This document shows, piece by piece, positions 40,001 through 55,786 of a stretch of 64,000 bases of DNA. The notes under the pieces are model-generated. The model saw only the letters and a list, made by a program, of their open reading frames with translations. It made no database searches and was not told the DNA's origin. The position numbers and the translations under genes were made by a program. Location: assembly GCA_027563935.2 (NCBI GenBank), contig JANVAS020000231.1, positions 10,372,001 to 10,436,000 on the forward strand, written 5' to 3'. Positions within the stretch are counted from its first letter, which is position 1. Each line of letters starts with the position of its first letter. Source of the DNA: Costus lasius (taxonomy: Eukaryota > Streptophyta > Magnoliopsida > Zingiberales > Costaceae).

Positions 40001-43000
40001 ATTAAGAATGAGAATAAGATTAATAACAATTAAAGCTCATAATCGAGTTCAAAATTTTCATCATGATTAGATCAATATCAATATCAATAAAAATATTAAG
40101 ATTAAAGACCAAGATTACAAACAAGATCAAAATTGAGTTTAAGATTAAGATTAAAAAGAAGATAAAGATGAATATCAAAAGATGAAGTTTGAAAAAATGA
40201 TTAAAATCATGATCAACATCATGATCACGGACAAAATCAATATTAAATTAATATTGCAAAATGATAAATATCAAATATGGATCATAATCAAGATCAATAT
40301 CCTCATCATTAAAAGATCAAGATAAAGATAAATATTAATATCAAGATTGAAAATCAATATTACCATAGAGATCAAAATCGAGTTTAAGAAGAATATTAGG
40401 AGTAAGATAAATATGAAGATTAGAAGATTAAATCCGAAATCTGAGATAAAAATGAAGATAAAGATAATTATCAAGAATAAGATCAATGTTATAATTAAGA
40501 ATGAGAATAAGATTAATAACAATTAAAGCCCATAATCGAGTTTAAAATTTTGATCATGATTAGATCAATATCAATATCAATAAAAGTATTAAGATTAAAG
40601 ACCAAGATTACAAACAAGATCACAATTGAGTTTAAGATTAAGATTAAAAAGAAGATAAAGATGAATATCAAAAAATGAAGTTTGAAAAAATGATTAAAAT
40701 CATGATCAACATCATGATCATGGACAAAATCAATATTAAATTAATATTGCAAAATGATAAATATCAAATATGGATCATAATCAAGATCAATATCCTCATC
40801 ATTAAAAGATCAAGATAAAGATAAATATTAATATCAAGATTGAAAATCAATATTACCACAGAGATCAAAATCGAGTTTAAGAAGAATATTAGGAGTAAGA
40901 TAAATATGAAGATTAGAAGAATAAATCCGAAATCTGAGATAAAAATGAAGATAAAGATAATTATCAAGAATAAGATCAATGTTATAATTAAGAATGAGAA
41001 TAAGATTAATAACAATTAAAGCTCATAATCGAGTTCAAAATTTTCATCATGATTAGATCAATATCAATATCAATAAAAATATTAAGATTAAAGACCAAGA
41101 TTACAAACAAGATCAAAACAGAGTTTAAGATTAAGATTAAAAAGAAGATAAAGATGAATATCATAAGAAGAAGTTTGAAAAAATGATTAAAATCATGATC
41201 AACATCATGATCATGGACAAAATCAATATTAAATTAATATTGCAAAATGATAAATATCAAATATGGATCATAATCAAGATCAATATCCTCATCATTAAAA
41301 GATCAAGATAAAGATAAATATTAATATCAAGATTGAAAATCAATATTACCACAGAGATCAAAATCGAATATGAAGAATATTAGGAGTAAGATAAATATGA
41401 AGATTATAAGATTAAAACCGAAATCGGAGATCAAAATGAAGATGAAGATGATTATCAAGAATAAGATTAATGTTATAATTAAGATTGAGAATAAGATTAA
41501 TAACAATTAAAGCTCATAATCGAGTTCAAAATTTTCATCATGATTAGATCAATATCAATATCAATAAAAATATTAAGATTAAAGACCAAGATTACAAACA
41601 AGATCAAAACAGAGTTTAAGATTAAGATTAAAAAGAAGATAAAGATGAATATCATAAGAAGAAGTTTGAAAAAATGATTAAAATCATGATTAACATCATG
41701 ATCATGGACAAAATCAATATTAAATTAATATTGCAAAATGATAAATATCAAATATGGATCATAATCAAGATCAATATCCTCATCATTAAAAGATCAAGAT
41801 AAAGATAAATATTAATATCAAGATTGAAAATCAATATTACCACAGAGATCAAAATCGAATATGAAGAATATTAGGAGTAAGATAAATATGAAGATTAGAA
41901 GATTAAATCCGAAATCTGAGATAAAAATGAATATAAAGATAATTATCAAGAATAAGATCAATGTTATAATTAAGAATGAGAATAAGATTAATAACAATTA
42001 AAGCTCATAATCGAGTTCAAAATTTTCATCATGATTAGATCAATATCAATATCAATAAAAATATTAAGATTAAAGACCAAGATTGCAAACAAGATCAAAA
42101 TTGAGTTTAACATTAAGATTAAAAAGAAGATAAAGATGAATATCAAAAGATGAAGTTTGAAAAAATGATTAAAATCATGATCAACATCATGATCATGGAC
42201 AAAATCAATATTAAATTAATATTGCAAAATGATAAATATCAAATATGGATCATAATCAAGATCAATATCCTCATCATTAAAAGATGAAGATAAAGATAAA
42301 TATTAATATCAAGATTGAAAATCAATATTACCACAGAGACCAAAATCGAGTTTAAGATGAATATTAGGAGTAAGATAAATATGAAGATTAGAAGATTAAA
42401 TCCGAAATCTGAGATAAAAATGAATATAAAGATAATTATCAAGAATAAGATCAATGTTATAATTAAGAATGAGAATAAGATTAATAACAATTAAAGCTCA
42501 TAATCGAGTTCAAAATTTTCATCATGATTAGATCAATATCAATATCAATAAAAATATTAAGATTAAAGACCAAGATTACAAACAAGATCAAAACAGAGTT
42601 TAAGATTAAGATTAAAAAGAAGATAAAGATGAATATCATAAGAAGAAGTTCGAAAAAATGATTAAAATCATGATCAACATCATGATCATGGACAAAATCA
42701 ATATTAAATTAATATTGCAAAATGATAAATATCAAATATGGATCATAATCAAGATCAATATCCTCATCATTAAAAGATCAAGATAAAGATAAATATTAAT
42801 ATCAAGATTGAAAATCAATATTACCACAGAGACCAAAATCGAGTTTAAGATGAATATTAGGAGTAAGATAAATATGAAGATTTGAAGATTAAATCCGAAA
42901 TCTGAGATAAAAATGAAGATAAAGATAATTATCAAGAATAAGATCAATGTTATAATTAAGAATGAGAATAAGATTAATAACAATTAAAGCTCATAATCGA

Positions 43001-43972
43001 GTTCAAAATTTTCATCATGATTAGATCAATATCAATATCAATAAAAATATTAAGATTAAAGACCAAGATTACAAACAAGATCAAAACAGAGTTTAAGATT
43101 AAGATTAAAAAGAAGATAAAGATGAATATCATAAGAAGAAGTTTGAAAAAATGATTAAAATCATGATCAACATCATGATCATGGACAAAATCAATATTAA
43201 ATTAATATTGCAAATTGATAAATATCAAATATGGATCATAATCAAGATCAATATCCTCATCATTAAAAGATCAAGATAAAGATAAATATTAATATCAAGA
43301 TTGAAAATCAATATTACCACAGAGATCAAAATCGAATATGAAGAATATTAGGAGTAAGATAAATATGAAGATTAGAAGATTTAATCCGAAATCTGAGATA
43401 AAAATGAAGATAAAGATAATTATCAAGAATAAGATCAATGTTATAATTAAGAATGAGAATAAGATTAATAACAATTAAAGCTCATAATCGAGTTCAAAAT
43501 TTTCATCATGATTAGATCAATATCAATATCAATAAAAATATTAAGATTAAAGACCAAGATTACAAACAAGATCAAAACAGAGTTTAAGATTAAGATTAAA
43601 AAGAAGATAAAGAAGAATATCATAAGAAGAAGTTTGAAAAAATGATTAAAATCATGATCAACATCATGATCATGGACAAAATCAATATTAAATTAATATT
43701 GCAAAATGATAAATATCAAATATGGATCATAATCAAGATCAATATCCTCATCATTAAAAGATCAAGATAAAGATAAATATTAATATCAAGATTGAAAATC
43801 AATATTACCACAGAGACCAAAATCGAGTTTAAGATGAATATTAGGAGTAAGATAAATATGAAGATTAGAAGATTAAATCCGAAATCTGAGATAAAAATGA
43901 AGATAAAGATAATTATCAAGAATAAGATCAATGTTATAATTAAGAATGAGAATAAGATTAATAACAATTAAA

Positions 43973-45940
43973 GCTCATAATCGAGTTCAAAATTTTCATC
44001 ATGATTAGATCAATATCAATATCAATAAAAATATTAAGATTAAAGACCAAGATTACAAACAAGATCAAAACAGAGTTTAAGATTAAGATTAAAAAGAAGA
44101 TAAAGATGAATATCATAAGAAGAAGTTTGAAAAAATGATTAAAATCATGATCAACATCATGATCATGGACAAAATCAATATTAAATTAATATTGCAAAAT
44201 GATAAATATCAAATATGGATCATAATCAAGATCAATATCCTCATCATTAAAAGATCAAGATAAAGATAAATATTAATATCAAGATTGAAAATCAATATTA
44301 CCACAGAGATCAAAATCGAATATGAAGAATATTAGGAGTAAGATAAATATGAAGATTATAAGATTAAAACCGAAATCGGAGATCAAAATGAAGATGAAGA
44401 TGATTATCAAGAATAAGATTAATGTTATAATTAAGATTGAGAATAAGATTAATAACAATTAAAGCTCATAATCGAGTTCAAAATTTTCATCATGATTAGA
44501 TCAATATCAATATCAATAAAAATATTAAGATTAAAGACCAAGATTACAAACAAGATCAAAACAGAGTTTAAGATTAAGATTAAAAAGAAGATAAAGATGA
44601 ATATCATAAGAAGAAGTTTGAAAAAATGATTAAAATCATGATCAACATCATGATCATGGACAAAATCAATATTAAATTAATATTGCAAAATGATAAATAT
44701 CAAATATGGATCATAATCAAGATCAATATCCTCATCATTAAAAGATCAAGATAAAGATAAATATTAATATCAAGATTGAAAATCAATATTACCACAGAGA
44801 CCAAAATCGAGTTTAAGATGAATATTAGGAGTAAGATAAATATGAAGATTAGAAGATTAAATCCAAAATCTGAGATAAAAATGAAGATAAAGATAATTAT
44901 CAAGAATAAGATCAATGTTATAATTAAGAATGAGAATAAGATTAATAACAATTAAAGCTCATAATCGAGTTCAAAATTTTCATCATGATTAGATCAATAT
45001 CAATATCAATAAAAATATTAAGATTAAAGACCAAGATTACAAACAAGATCAAAACAGAGTTTAAGATTAAGATTAAAAAGAAGATAAAGATGAATATCAT
45101 AAGAAGAAGTTTGAAAAAATGATTAAAATCATGATCAACATCATGATCATGGACAAAATCAATATTAAATTAATATTGCAAATTGATAAATATCAAATAT
45201 GGATCATAATCAAGATCAATATCCTCATCATTAAAAGATCAAGATAAAGATAAATATTAATATCAAGATTGAAAATCAATATTACCACAGAGATCAAAAT
45301 CGAATATGAAGAATATTAGGAGTAAGATAAATATGAAGATTAGAAGATTAAATCCGAAATCTGAGATAAAAATGAAGATAAAGATAATTATCAAGAATAA
45401 GATCAATGTTATAATTAAGAATAAGAATAAGATTAATAACAATTAAAGCTCATAATCGAGTTCAAAATTTTCATCATGATTAGATCAATATCAATATCAA
45501 TAAAAATATTAAGATTAAAGACCAAGATTACAAACAAGATCAAAACAGAGTTTAAGATTAAGATTAAAAAGAAGATAAAGATGAATATCATAAGAAGAAG
45601 TTTGAAAAAATGATTAAAATCATGATCAACATCATGATCATGGACAAAATCAATATTAAATTAATATTGCAAAATGATAAATATCAAATATGGATCATAA
45701 TCAAGATCAATATCCTCATCATTAAAAGATCAAGATAAAGATAAATATTAATATCAAGATTGAAAATCAATATTACCACAGAGATCAAAATCGAGTTTAA
45801 GAAGAATATTAGGAGTAAGATAAATATGAAGATTAGAAGATTAAATCCGAAATCTGAGATAAAAATGAAGATAAAGATAATTATCAAGAATAAGATCAAT
45901 GTTATAATTAAGAATGAGAATAAGATTAATAACAATTAAA
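43973..45940. repeat. Region IV higher-order repeat, 4-monomer form D1 L D2 M (1,968 bp)
   Basis: D1 (GATGATTATC, AAGATTGAG) is followed by an L unit with the private change ATCCAAAATCTGAG, then D2 (GCAAATTGATAAAT), then an M unit reading TTTAAGAAGAATATT. The first three recur twice more without M. Confidence 0.88.
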
Positions 45941-47415
45941 GCTCATAATCGAGTTCAAAATTTTCATCATGATTAGATCAATATCAATATCAATAAAAAT
46001 ATTAAGATTAAAGACCAAGATTACAAACAAGATCAAAACAGAGTTTAAGATTAAGATTAAAAAGAAGATAAAGATGAATATCATAAGAAGAAGTTTGAAA
46101 AAATGATTAAAATCATGATCAACATCATGATCATGGACAAAATCAATATTAAATTAATATTGCAAAATGATAAATATCAAATATGGATCATAATCAAGAT
46201 CAATATCCTCATCATTAAAAGATCAAGATAAAGATAAATATTAATATCAAGATTGAAAATCAATATTACCACAGAGATCAAAATCGAATATGAAGAATAT
46301 TAGGAGTAAGATAAATATGAAGATTATAAGATTAAAACCGAAATCGGAGATCAAAATGAAGATGAAGATGATTATCAAGAATAAGATTAATGTTATAATT
46401 AAGATTGAGAATAAGATTAATAACAATTAAAGCTCATAATCGAGTTCAAAATTTTCATCATGATTAGATCAATATCAATATCAATAAAAATATTAAGATT
46501 AAAGACCAAGATTACAAACAAGATCAAAACAGAGTTTAAGATTAAGATTAAAAAGAAGATAAAGATGAATATCATAAGAAGAAGTTTGAAAAAATGATTA
46601 AAATCATGATCAACATCATGATCATGGACAAAATCAATATTAAATTAATATTGCAAAATGATAAATATCAAATATGGATCATAATCAAGATCAATATCCT
46701 CATCATTAAAAGATCAAGATAAAGATAAATATTAATATCAAGATTGAAAATCAATATTACCACAGAGACCAAAATCGAGTTTAAGATGAATATTAGGAGT
46801 AAGATAAATATGAAGATTAGAAGATTAAATCCAAAATCTGAGATAAAAATGAAGATAAAGATAATTATCAAGAATAAGATCAATGTTATAATTAAGAATG
46901 AGAATAAGATTAATAACAATTAAAGCTCATAATCGAGTTCAAAATTTTCATCATGATTAGATCAATATCAATATCAATAAAAATATTAAGATTAAAGACC
47001 AAGATTACAAACAAGATCAAAACAGAGTTTAAGATTAAGATTAAAAAGAAGATAAAGATGAATATCATAAGAAGAAGTTTGAAAAAATGATTAAAATCAT
47101 GATCAACATCATGATCATGGACAAAATCAATATTAAATTAATATTGCAAATTGATAAATATCAAATATGGATCATAATCAAGATCAATATCCTCATCATT
47201 AAAAGATCAAGATAAAGATAAATATTAATATCAAGATTGAAAATCAATATTACCACAGAGATCAAAATCGAATATGAAGAATATTAGGAGTAAGATAAAT
47301 ATGAAGATTAGAAGATTAAATCCGAAATCTGAGATAAAAATGAAGATAAAGATAATTATCAAGAATAAGATCAATGTTATAATTAAGAATGAGAATAAGA
47401 TTAATAACAATTAAA
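45941..47415. repeat. Region IV trimeric higher-order repeat D1 L D2, copy 1 (1,475 bp)
   Basis: The unit lengths 491, 493 and 491 sum to 1,475 bp, the exact spacing to the next copy. The L unit has the ATCCAAAATCTGAG marker shared only with the L units at 44464 and 47907. Confidence 0.9.
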
Positions 47416-48890
47416 GCTCATAATCGAGTTCAAAATTTTCATCATGATTAGATCAATATCAATATCAATAAAAATATTAAGATTAAAGACCAAGATTACA
47501 AACAAGATCAAAACAGAGTTTAAGATTAAGATTAAAAAGAAGATAAAGATGAATATCATAAGAAGAAGTTTGAAAAAATGATTAAAATCATGATCAACAT
47601 CATGATCATGGACAAAATCAATATTAAATTAATATTGCAAAATGATAAATATCAAATATGGATCATAATCAAGATCAATATCCTCATCATTAAAAGATCA
47701 AGATAAAGATAAATATTAATATCAAGATTGAAAATCAATATTACCACAGAGATCAAAATCGAATATGAAGAATATTAGGAGTAAGATAAATATGAAGATT
47801 ATAAGATTAAAACCGAAATCGGAGATCAAAATGAAGATGAAGATGATTATCAAGAATAAGATTAATGTTATAATTAAGATTGAGAATAAGATTAATAACA
47901 ATTAAAGCTCATAATCGAGTTCAAAATTTTCATCATGATTAGATCAATATCAATATCAATAAAAATATTAAGATTAAAGACCAAGATTACAAACAAGATC
48001 AAAACAGAGTTTAAGATTAAGATTAAAAAGAAGATAAAGATGAATATCATAAGAAGAAGTTTGAAAAAATGATTAAAATCATGATCAACATCATGATCAT
48101 GGACAAAATCAATATTAAATTAATATTGCAAAATGATAAATATCAAATATGGATCATAATCAAGATCAATATCCTCATCATTAAAAGATCAAGATAAAGA
48201 TAAATATTAATATCAAGATTGAAAATCAATATTACCACAGAGACCAAAATCGAGTTTAAGATGAATATTAGGAGTAAGATAAATATGAAGATTAGAAGAT
48301 TAAATCCAAAATCTGAGATAAAAATGAAGATAAAGATAATTATCAAGAATAAGATCAATGTTATAATTAAGAATGAGAATAAGATTAATAACAATTAAAG
48401 CTCATAATCGAGTTCAAAATTTTCATCATGATTAGATCAATATCAATATCAATAAAAATATTAAGATTAAAGACCAAGATTACAAACAAGATCAAAACAG
48501 AGTTTAAGATTAAGATTAAAAAGAAGATAAAGATGAATATCATAAGAAGAAGTTTGAAAAAATGATTAAAATCATGATCAACATCATGATCATGGACAAA
48601 ATCAATATTAAATTAATATTGCAAATTGATAAATATCAAATATGGATCATAATCAAGATCAATATCCTCATCATTAAAAGATCAAGATAAAGATAAATAT
48701 TAATATCAAGATTGAAAATCAATATTACCACAGAGATCAAAATCGAATATGAAGAATATTAGGAGTAAGATAAATATGAAGATTAGAAGATTAAATCCGA
48801 AATCTGAGATAAAAATGAAGATAAAGATAATTATCAAGAATAAGATCAATGTTATAATTAAGAATGAGAATAAGATTAATAACAATTAAA
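47416..48890. repeat. Region IV trimeric higher-order repeat D1 L D2, copy 2 (1,475 bp)
   Basis: Tandem copy of the preceding block with all markers in register and no difference that I could see by eye. It ends at a plain L unit starting at 48891. Confidence 0.9.
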
Positions 48891-49126
48891 GCTCATAATC
48901 GAGTTCAAAATTTTCATCATGATTAGATCAATATCAATATCAATAAAAATATTAAGATTAAAGACCAAGATTACAAACAAGATCAAAACAGAGTTTAAGA
49001 TTAAGATTAAAAAGAAGATAAAGATGAATATCATAAGAAGAAGTTTGAAAAAATGATTAAAATCATGATCAACATCATGATCATGGACAAAATCAATATT
49101 AAATTAATATTGCAAAATGATAAATA

Positions 49127-51188
49127 TCAAATATGGATCATAATCAAGATCAATATCCTCATCATTAAAAGATCAAGATAAAGATAAATATTAATATCAA
49201 GATTGAAAATCAATATTACCACAGAGACCAAAATCGAGTTTAAGATGAATATTAGGAGTAAGATAAATATGAAGATTAGAAGATTAAATCCGAAATCTGA
49301 GATAAAAATGAAGATAAAGATAATTATCAAGAATAAGATCAATGTTATAATTAAGAATGAGAATAAGATTAATAACAATTAAAGCCCATAATCGAGTTTA
49401 AAATTTTGATCATGATTAGATCAATATCAATATCAATAAAAGTATTAAGATTAAAGACCAAGATTACAAACAAGATCACAATTGAGTTTAAGATTAAGAT
49501 TAAAAAGAAGATAAAGATGAATATCAAAAGATGAAGTTTGAAAAAATGATTAAAATCATGATCAATATCATGATCATGGACAAAATCAATATTAAATTAA
49601 TATTGCAAAATGATAAATATCAAATATGGATCATAATCAAGATCAATATCCTCATCATTAAAAGATCAAGATAAAGATAAATATTAATATCAAGATTGAA
49701 AATCAATATTACCACAGAGACCAAAATCGAGTTTAAGATGAATATTAGGAGTAAGATAAATATGAAGATTAGAAGATTAAATCCGAAATCTGAGATAAAA
49801 ATGAAGATAAAGATAATTATCAAGAATAAGATCAATGTTATAATTAAGAATGAGAATAAGATTAATAACAATTAAAGCTCATAATCGAGTTCAAAATTTT
49901 CATCATGATTAGATCAATATCAATATCAATAAAAATATTAAGATTAAAGACCAAGATTACAAACAAGATCAAAACAGAGTTTAAGATTAAGATTAAAAAG
50001 AAGATAAAGATGAATATCATAAGAAGAAGTTTGAAAAAATGATTAAAATCATGATCAACATCATGATCATGGACAAAATCAATATTAAATTAATATTGCA
50101 AATTGATAAATATCAAATATGGATCATAATCAAGATCAATATCCTCATCATTAAAAGATCAAGATAAAGATAAATATTAATATCAAGATTGAAAATCAAT
50201 ATTACCACAGAGATCAAAATCGAATATGAAGAATATTAGGAGTAAGATAAATATGAAGATTAGAAGATTAAATCCGAAATCTGAGATAAAAATGAATATA
50301 AAGATAATTATCAAGAATAAGATCAATGTTATAATTAAGAATGAGAATAAGATTAGTAACAATTAAAGCTCATAATCGAGTTCAAAATTTTCATCATGAT
50401 TAGATCAATATCAATATCAATAAAAATATTAAGATTAAAGACCAAGATTACAAACAAGATCAAAATTGAGTTTAAGATTAAGATTAAAAAGAAGATAAAG
50501 ATGAATATCAAAAGATGAAGTTTGAAAAAATGATTAAAATCATGATCAACATCATGATCATGGACAAAATCAATATTAAATTAATATTGCAAAATGATAA
50601 ATATCAAATATGGATCATAATCAAGATCAATATCCTCATCATTAAAAGATCAAGATAAAGATAAATATTAATATCAAGATTGAAAATCAATATTACCATA
50701 GAGATCAAAATCGAGTTTAAGAAGAATATTAGGAGTAAGATAAATATGAAGATTAGAAGATTAAATCCGAAATCTGAGATAAAAATGAAGATAAAGATAA
50801 TTATCAAGAATAAGATCAATGTTATAATTAAGAATGAGAATAAGATTAATAACAATTAAAGCCCATAATCGAGTTCAAAATTTTGATCATGATTAGATCA
50901 ATATCAATATCAATAAAAGTATTAAGATTAAAGACCAAGATTACAAACAAGATCACAATTGAGTTTAAGATTAAGATTAAAAAGAAGATAAAGATGAATA
51001 TCAAAAAATGAAGTTTGAAAAAATGATTAAAATCATGATCAACATCATGATCATGGACAAAATCAATATTAAATTAATATTGCAAAATGATAAATATCAA
51101 ATATGGATCATAATCAAGATCAATATCCTCATCATTAAAAGATCAAGATAAAGATAAATATTAATATCAAGATTGAAAATCAATATTA
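49127..51188. repeat. Long-range duplicated block, left copy
   Basis: Matches 61939-64000 at an offset of 12,812 bp. Shared private markers are AAAGCCCATAATCGAGTTT, AAAAGTATTAAG, GATTAGTAAC (near 50353 and 63165) and TACCATAGAG. One difference is ATCAATATCATG near 49561 against ATCAACATCATG. The match begins in half B of the unit at 48891; half A of that unit differs from its counterpart. Confidence 0.85.
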
Positions 51189-51846
51189 CCACAGAGATCA
51201 AAATCGAGTTTAAGAAGAATATTAGGAGTAAGATAAATATGAAGATTAGAAGATTAAATCCGAAATCTGAGATAAAAATGAAGATAAAGATAATTATCAA
51301 GAATAAGATCAATGTTATAATTAAGAATGAGAATAAGATTAATAACAATTAAAGGTCATAATCGAGTTCAAAATTTTGATCATGATTAGATCAATATCAA
51401 TATCAATAAAAATATTAAGATTACAGACCAAGATTACAAACAAGATCACAATTGAGTTTAAGATTAAGATTAAAAAGAAGATAAAGATGAATATCAAAAG
51501 ATGAAGTTTGAAAAAATGATTAAAATCATGATCAACATCATGATCATGGACAAAATCAATATTAAATTAATATTGCAAAATGATAAATATCAAATATGGA
51601 TCATAATCAAGATCAATATCCTCATCATTAAAAGATCAAGATAAAGATAAATATTAATATCAAGATTGAAAATCAATATTACCACAGAGACCAAAATCGA
51701 GTTTAAGATGAATATTAGGAGTAAGATAAATATGAAGATTAGAAGATTAAATCCGAAATCTGAGATAAAAATGAAGATAAAGATAATTATCAAGAATAAG
51801 ATCAATGTTATAATTAAGAATGAGAATAAGATTAATAACAATTAAA
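50368..51846. repeat. Three-monomer block, related to 35606-37078
   Basis: Carries TACCATAGAG, AAAAGTATTAAG and GATTACAGACC in the same order as the upstream copy. Its first two units also belong to the block repeated at the right edge of the window. Confidence 0.8.
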
Positions 51847-54800
51847 GCTCATAATCGAGTTCAAAATTTTCATCATGATTAGATCAATATCAATATCAAT
51901 AAAAATATTAAGATTAAAGACCAAGATTACAAACAAGATCAAAATTGAGTTTAAGATTAAGATTAAAAAGAAGATAAAGATGAATATCATAAGAAGAAGT
52001 TTGAAAAAATGATTAAAATCATGATCAACATCATGATCATGGACAAAATCAATATTAAATTAATATTGCAAATTGATAAATATCAAATATGGATCATAAT
52101 CAAGATCAATATCCTCATCATTAAAAGATCAAGATAAAGATAAATATTAATATCAAGATTGAAAATCAATATTACCACAGAGATCAAAATCGAATATGAA
52201 GAATATTAGGAGTAAGATAAATATGAAGATTAGAAGATTAAATCCGAAATCTGAGATAAAAATGAATATAAAGATAATTATCAAGAATAAGATCAATGTT
52301 ATAATTAAGAATGAGAATAAGATTAATAACAATTAAAGCTCATAATCGAGTTCAAAATTTTCATCATGATTAGATCAATATCAATATCAATAAAAATATT
52401 AAGATTAAAGACCAAGATTACAAACAAGATTAAAATTGAGTTTAAGATTAAGATTAAAAAGAAGATAAAGATGAATATCAAAAGATGAAGTTTGAAAAAA
52501 GGATTAAAATCATGATCAACATCATGATCATGGACAAAATCAATATTAAATTAATATTGCAAAATGATAAATATCAAATATGGATCATAATCAAGATCAA
52601 TATCCTCATCATTAAAAGATCAAGATAAAGATAAATATTAATATCAAGATTGAAAATCAATATTACCACAGAGATCAAAATCGAATTTAAGAAGAATATT
52701 AGGAGTAAGATAAATATGAAGATTAGAAGATTAAATCCGAAATCTGAGATCAAAATGAAGATGAAGATAATTATCAAGAATAACATCAATGTTATAATTA
52801 AGAATGAGAATATGATTAATAACAATTAAGGCTCATAATCGAGTTCAAAATTTTGATCATGATTAGATCAATATCAATATCAATAAAAATATTAAGATTA
52901 CAGACCAAGATTACAAACAAGATCAAAATCGAGTTTAAGATTAAGATTAAAAAGAAGATAAAGATGAATATCATAAGAAGAAGTATGAAAAAATGATTAA
53001 AATCATTATCAATATCATGATCATGGACAAAATCAATATTAAATTAATATTGCAAAATGATAAATATCAAATATGGATCATAATCAAGATCAATATCCTC
53101 ATCATTCAAAGACCAAGATAAAGATAAATATTAATATCAAGATTGAAAATCAATATTACCACCGAGACCAAAATCGAGTTTAAGAAGAATATTAGGAATA
53201 AGATAAATATGAAGATTAGAAGATTAAATCCGAAATCTGAGATAAAAATGAAGATAAAGATAATTATCAAGAATAAGATCAATGTTATAATTAAGAATGA
53301 GAATAAGATTAATAACAATTAAAGCTCATAATCGAGTTCAAAATTTTCATCATGATTAGATCAATATCAATATCAATAAAAATATTAAGATTACAGACCA
53401 AGATTACAAACAAGATCAAAACAGAGTTTAAGATTAAGATTAAAAAGAAGATAAAGATGAATATCAAAAGATGAAGTTTGAAAAAATGATTAAAATCATG
53501 ATCAACATCATGATCATGGACAAAATCAATATTAAATTAATATTGCAAAATGATAAATATCAAATATGGATCATAATCAAGATCAATATCCTCATCATTA
53601 AAAGATCAAGATAAAGATAAATATTAATATCAAGATTGAAAATCAATATTACCACAGAGATCAAAATCGAATATGAAGAATATTAGGAGTAAGATAAATA
53701 TGAAGATTAGAAGATTAAATCCGAAATCTGAGATAAAAATGAATATAAAGATAATTATCAAGAATAAGATCAATGTTATAATTAAGAATGAGAATAAGAT
53801 TAATAACAATTAAAGCTCATAATCGAGTTCAAAATTTTCATCATGATTAGATCAATATCAATATCAATAAAAATATTAAGATTAAAGACCAAGATTACAA
53901 ACAAGATCAAAATTGAGTTTAAGATTAAGATTAAAAAGAAGATAAAGATGAATATCAAAAGATGAAGTTTGAAAAAATGATTAAAATCATGATCAACATC
54001 ATGATCATGGACAAAATCAATATTAAATTAATATTGCAAAATGATAAATATCAAATATGGATCATAATCAAGATCAATATCCTCATCATTAAAAGATCAT
54101 GATAAAGATAAATATTAATATCAAGATTGAAAATCAATATTACCACAGAGATCAAAATCGAGTTTAAGAAGAATATTAGGAGTAAGATAAATATGAAGAT
54201 TAGAAGATTAAATCCGAAATCTAAGATAAAAATGAAGATAAAGATAATTATCAAGAATAAGATCAATGTTATAATTAAGAATGAGAATAAGATTAATAAC
54301 AATTAAAGCTCATAATCGAGTTCAAAATTTTGATCATGATTAGATCAATATCAATATCAATAAAAGTATTAAGATTAAAGACCAAGATTACAAACAAGAT
54401 CACAATTGAGTTTAAGATTAAGATTAAAAAGAAGATAAAGATGAATATCAAAAAATGAAGTTTGAAAAAATGATTAAAATCATGATCAACATCATGATCA
54501 TGGACAAAATCAATATTAAATTAATATTGCAAAATGATAAATATCAAATATGGATCATAATCAAGATCAATATCCTCATAATTAAAAGATCAAGATAAAG
54601 ATAAATATTAATATCAAGATTGAAAATCAATATTACCACAGAGATCAAAATCGAGTTTAAGAAGAATATTAGGAGTAAGATAAATATGAAGATTAGAAGA
54701 TTAAATCCAAAATCTGAGATAAAAATGAAGATAAAGATAATTATCAAGAATAAGATCAATGTTATAATTAAGAATGAGAATAAGATTAATAACAATTAAA

Positions 54801-55786
54801 GCTCATAATCGAGTTCAAAATTTTGATCATGATTAGATCAATATCAATATCAATAAAAATATTAAGATTACAGACCAAGATTACAAACAAGATCACAATT
54901 GAGTTTAAGATTAAGATTAAAAAGAAGATAAAGATGAATATCAAAAGATGAAGTTTGAAAAAATGATTAAAATCATGATCAACATCATGATCATGGACAA
55001 AATCAATATTAAATTAATATTGTAAAATGATAAATATCAAATATGGATCATAATCAAGATCAATATCCTCATCATTCAAAGACCAAGATAAAGATAAATA
55101 TTAATATCAAGATTGAAAATCAATATTACCACAGAGATCAAAATCGAGTTTAAGAAGAATATTAGGAATAAGATAAATATGAAGGTTAGAAGATTAAAAC
55201 TGAAATCTGAGATCAAAATGAATATAAAGATAATTATCAAGAATAACATCAATGTTATAATTAAGAATGAGAATATGATTAATAACAATTAAGGCTCATA
55301 ATCGAGTTCAAAATTTTCATCATGATTAGATTAATATCAATATCAATAAAAATATTAAGATTAAAGACCAAGATTACAAACAAGATCACAATTGTGTTTA
55401 AGATTAAGATTAAAAAGAAGATAAAGATGAATATCAAAAGATGAAGTTTGAAAAAATGATTAAAATCATTATCAATATCATGATCATGGACAAAATCAAT
55501 ATTAAATTAATATTGCAAAATGATAAATATCAAATATGGATCATAATCAAGATCAATATCCTCATCATTAAAAGATCAAGATAAAGATAAATATTAATAT
55601 CAAGATTGAAAATCAATATTACCACAGAGATCAAAATCGAGTTTAAGAAGAATATTAGGAGTAAGATAAATATGAAGATTAGAAGATTAAATCCGAAATC
55701 TGAGATAAAAATGAATATAAAGATAATTATCAAGAATAAGATCAATGTTATAATTAAGAATGAGAATAAGATTAATAACATTTAAA

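Larger units (their letters stand above)
33151..52337. repeat. Array region IV: 39 monomers, L and D subfamilies
   Basis: Starts: 33151, 33642, 34135, 34628, 35115, 35606, 36093, 36586, 37079, 37572, 38065, 38558, 39051, 39544, 40035, 40528, 41021, 41512, 42003, 42496, 42989, 43480, 43973, 44464, 44957, 45448, 45941, 46432, 46925, 47416, 47907, 48400, 48891, 49384, 49877, 50368, 50861, 51354, 51847. L units read GAGACCAAAATCGAG. D units read AATCGAATATGAAG, a 2-bp-shorter form of AATCGAGTTTAAGATG (491 bp). D1 adds GATGATTATC and AAGATTGAG; D2 adds GCAAATTGATAAAT. The TA insertion common in region III is absent here. Most half-A segments read CAAAACAGAG and ATAAGAAGAAG. Confidence 0.9.
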
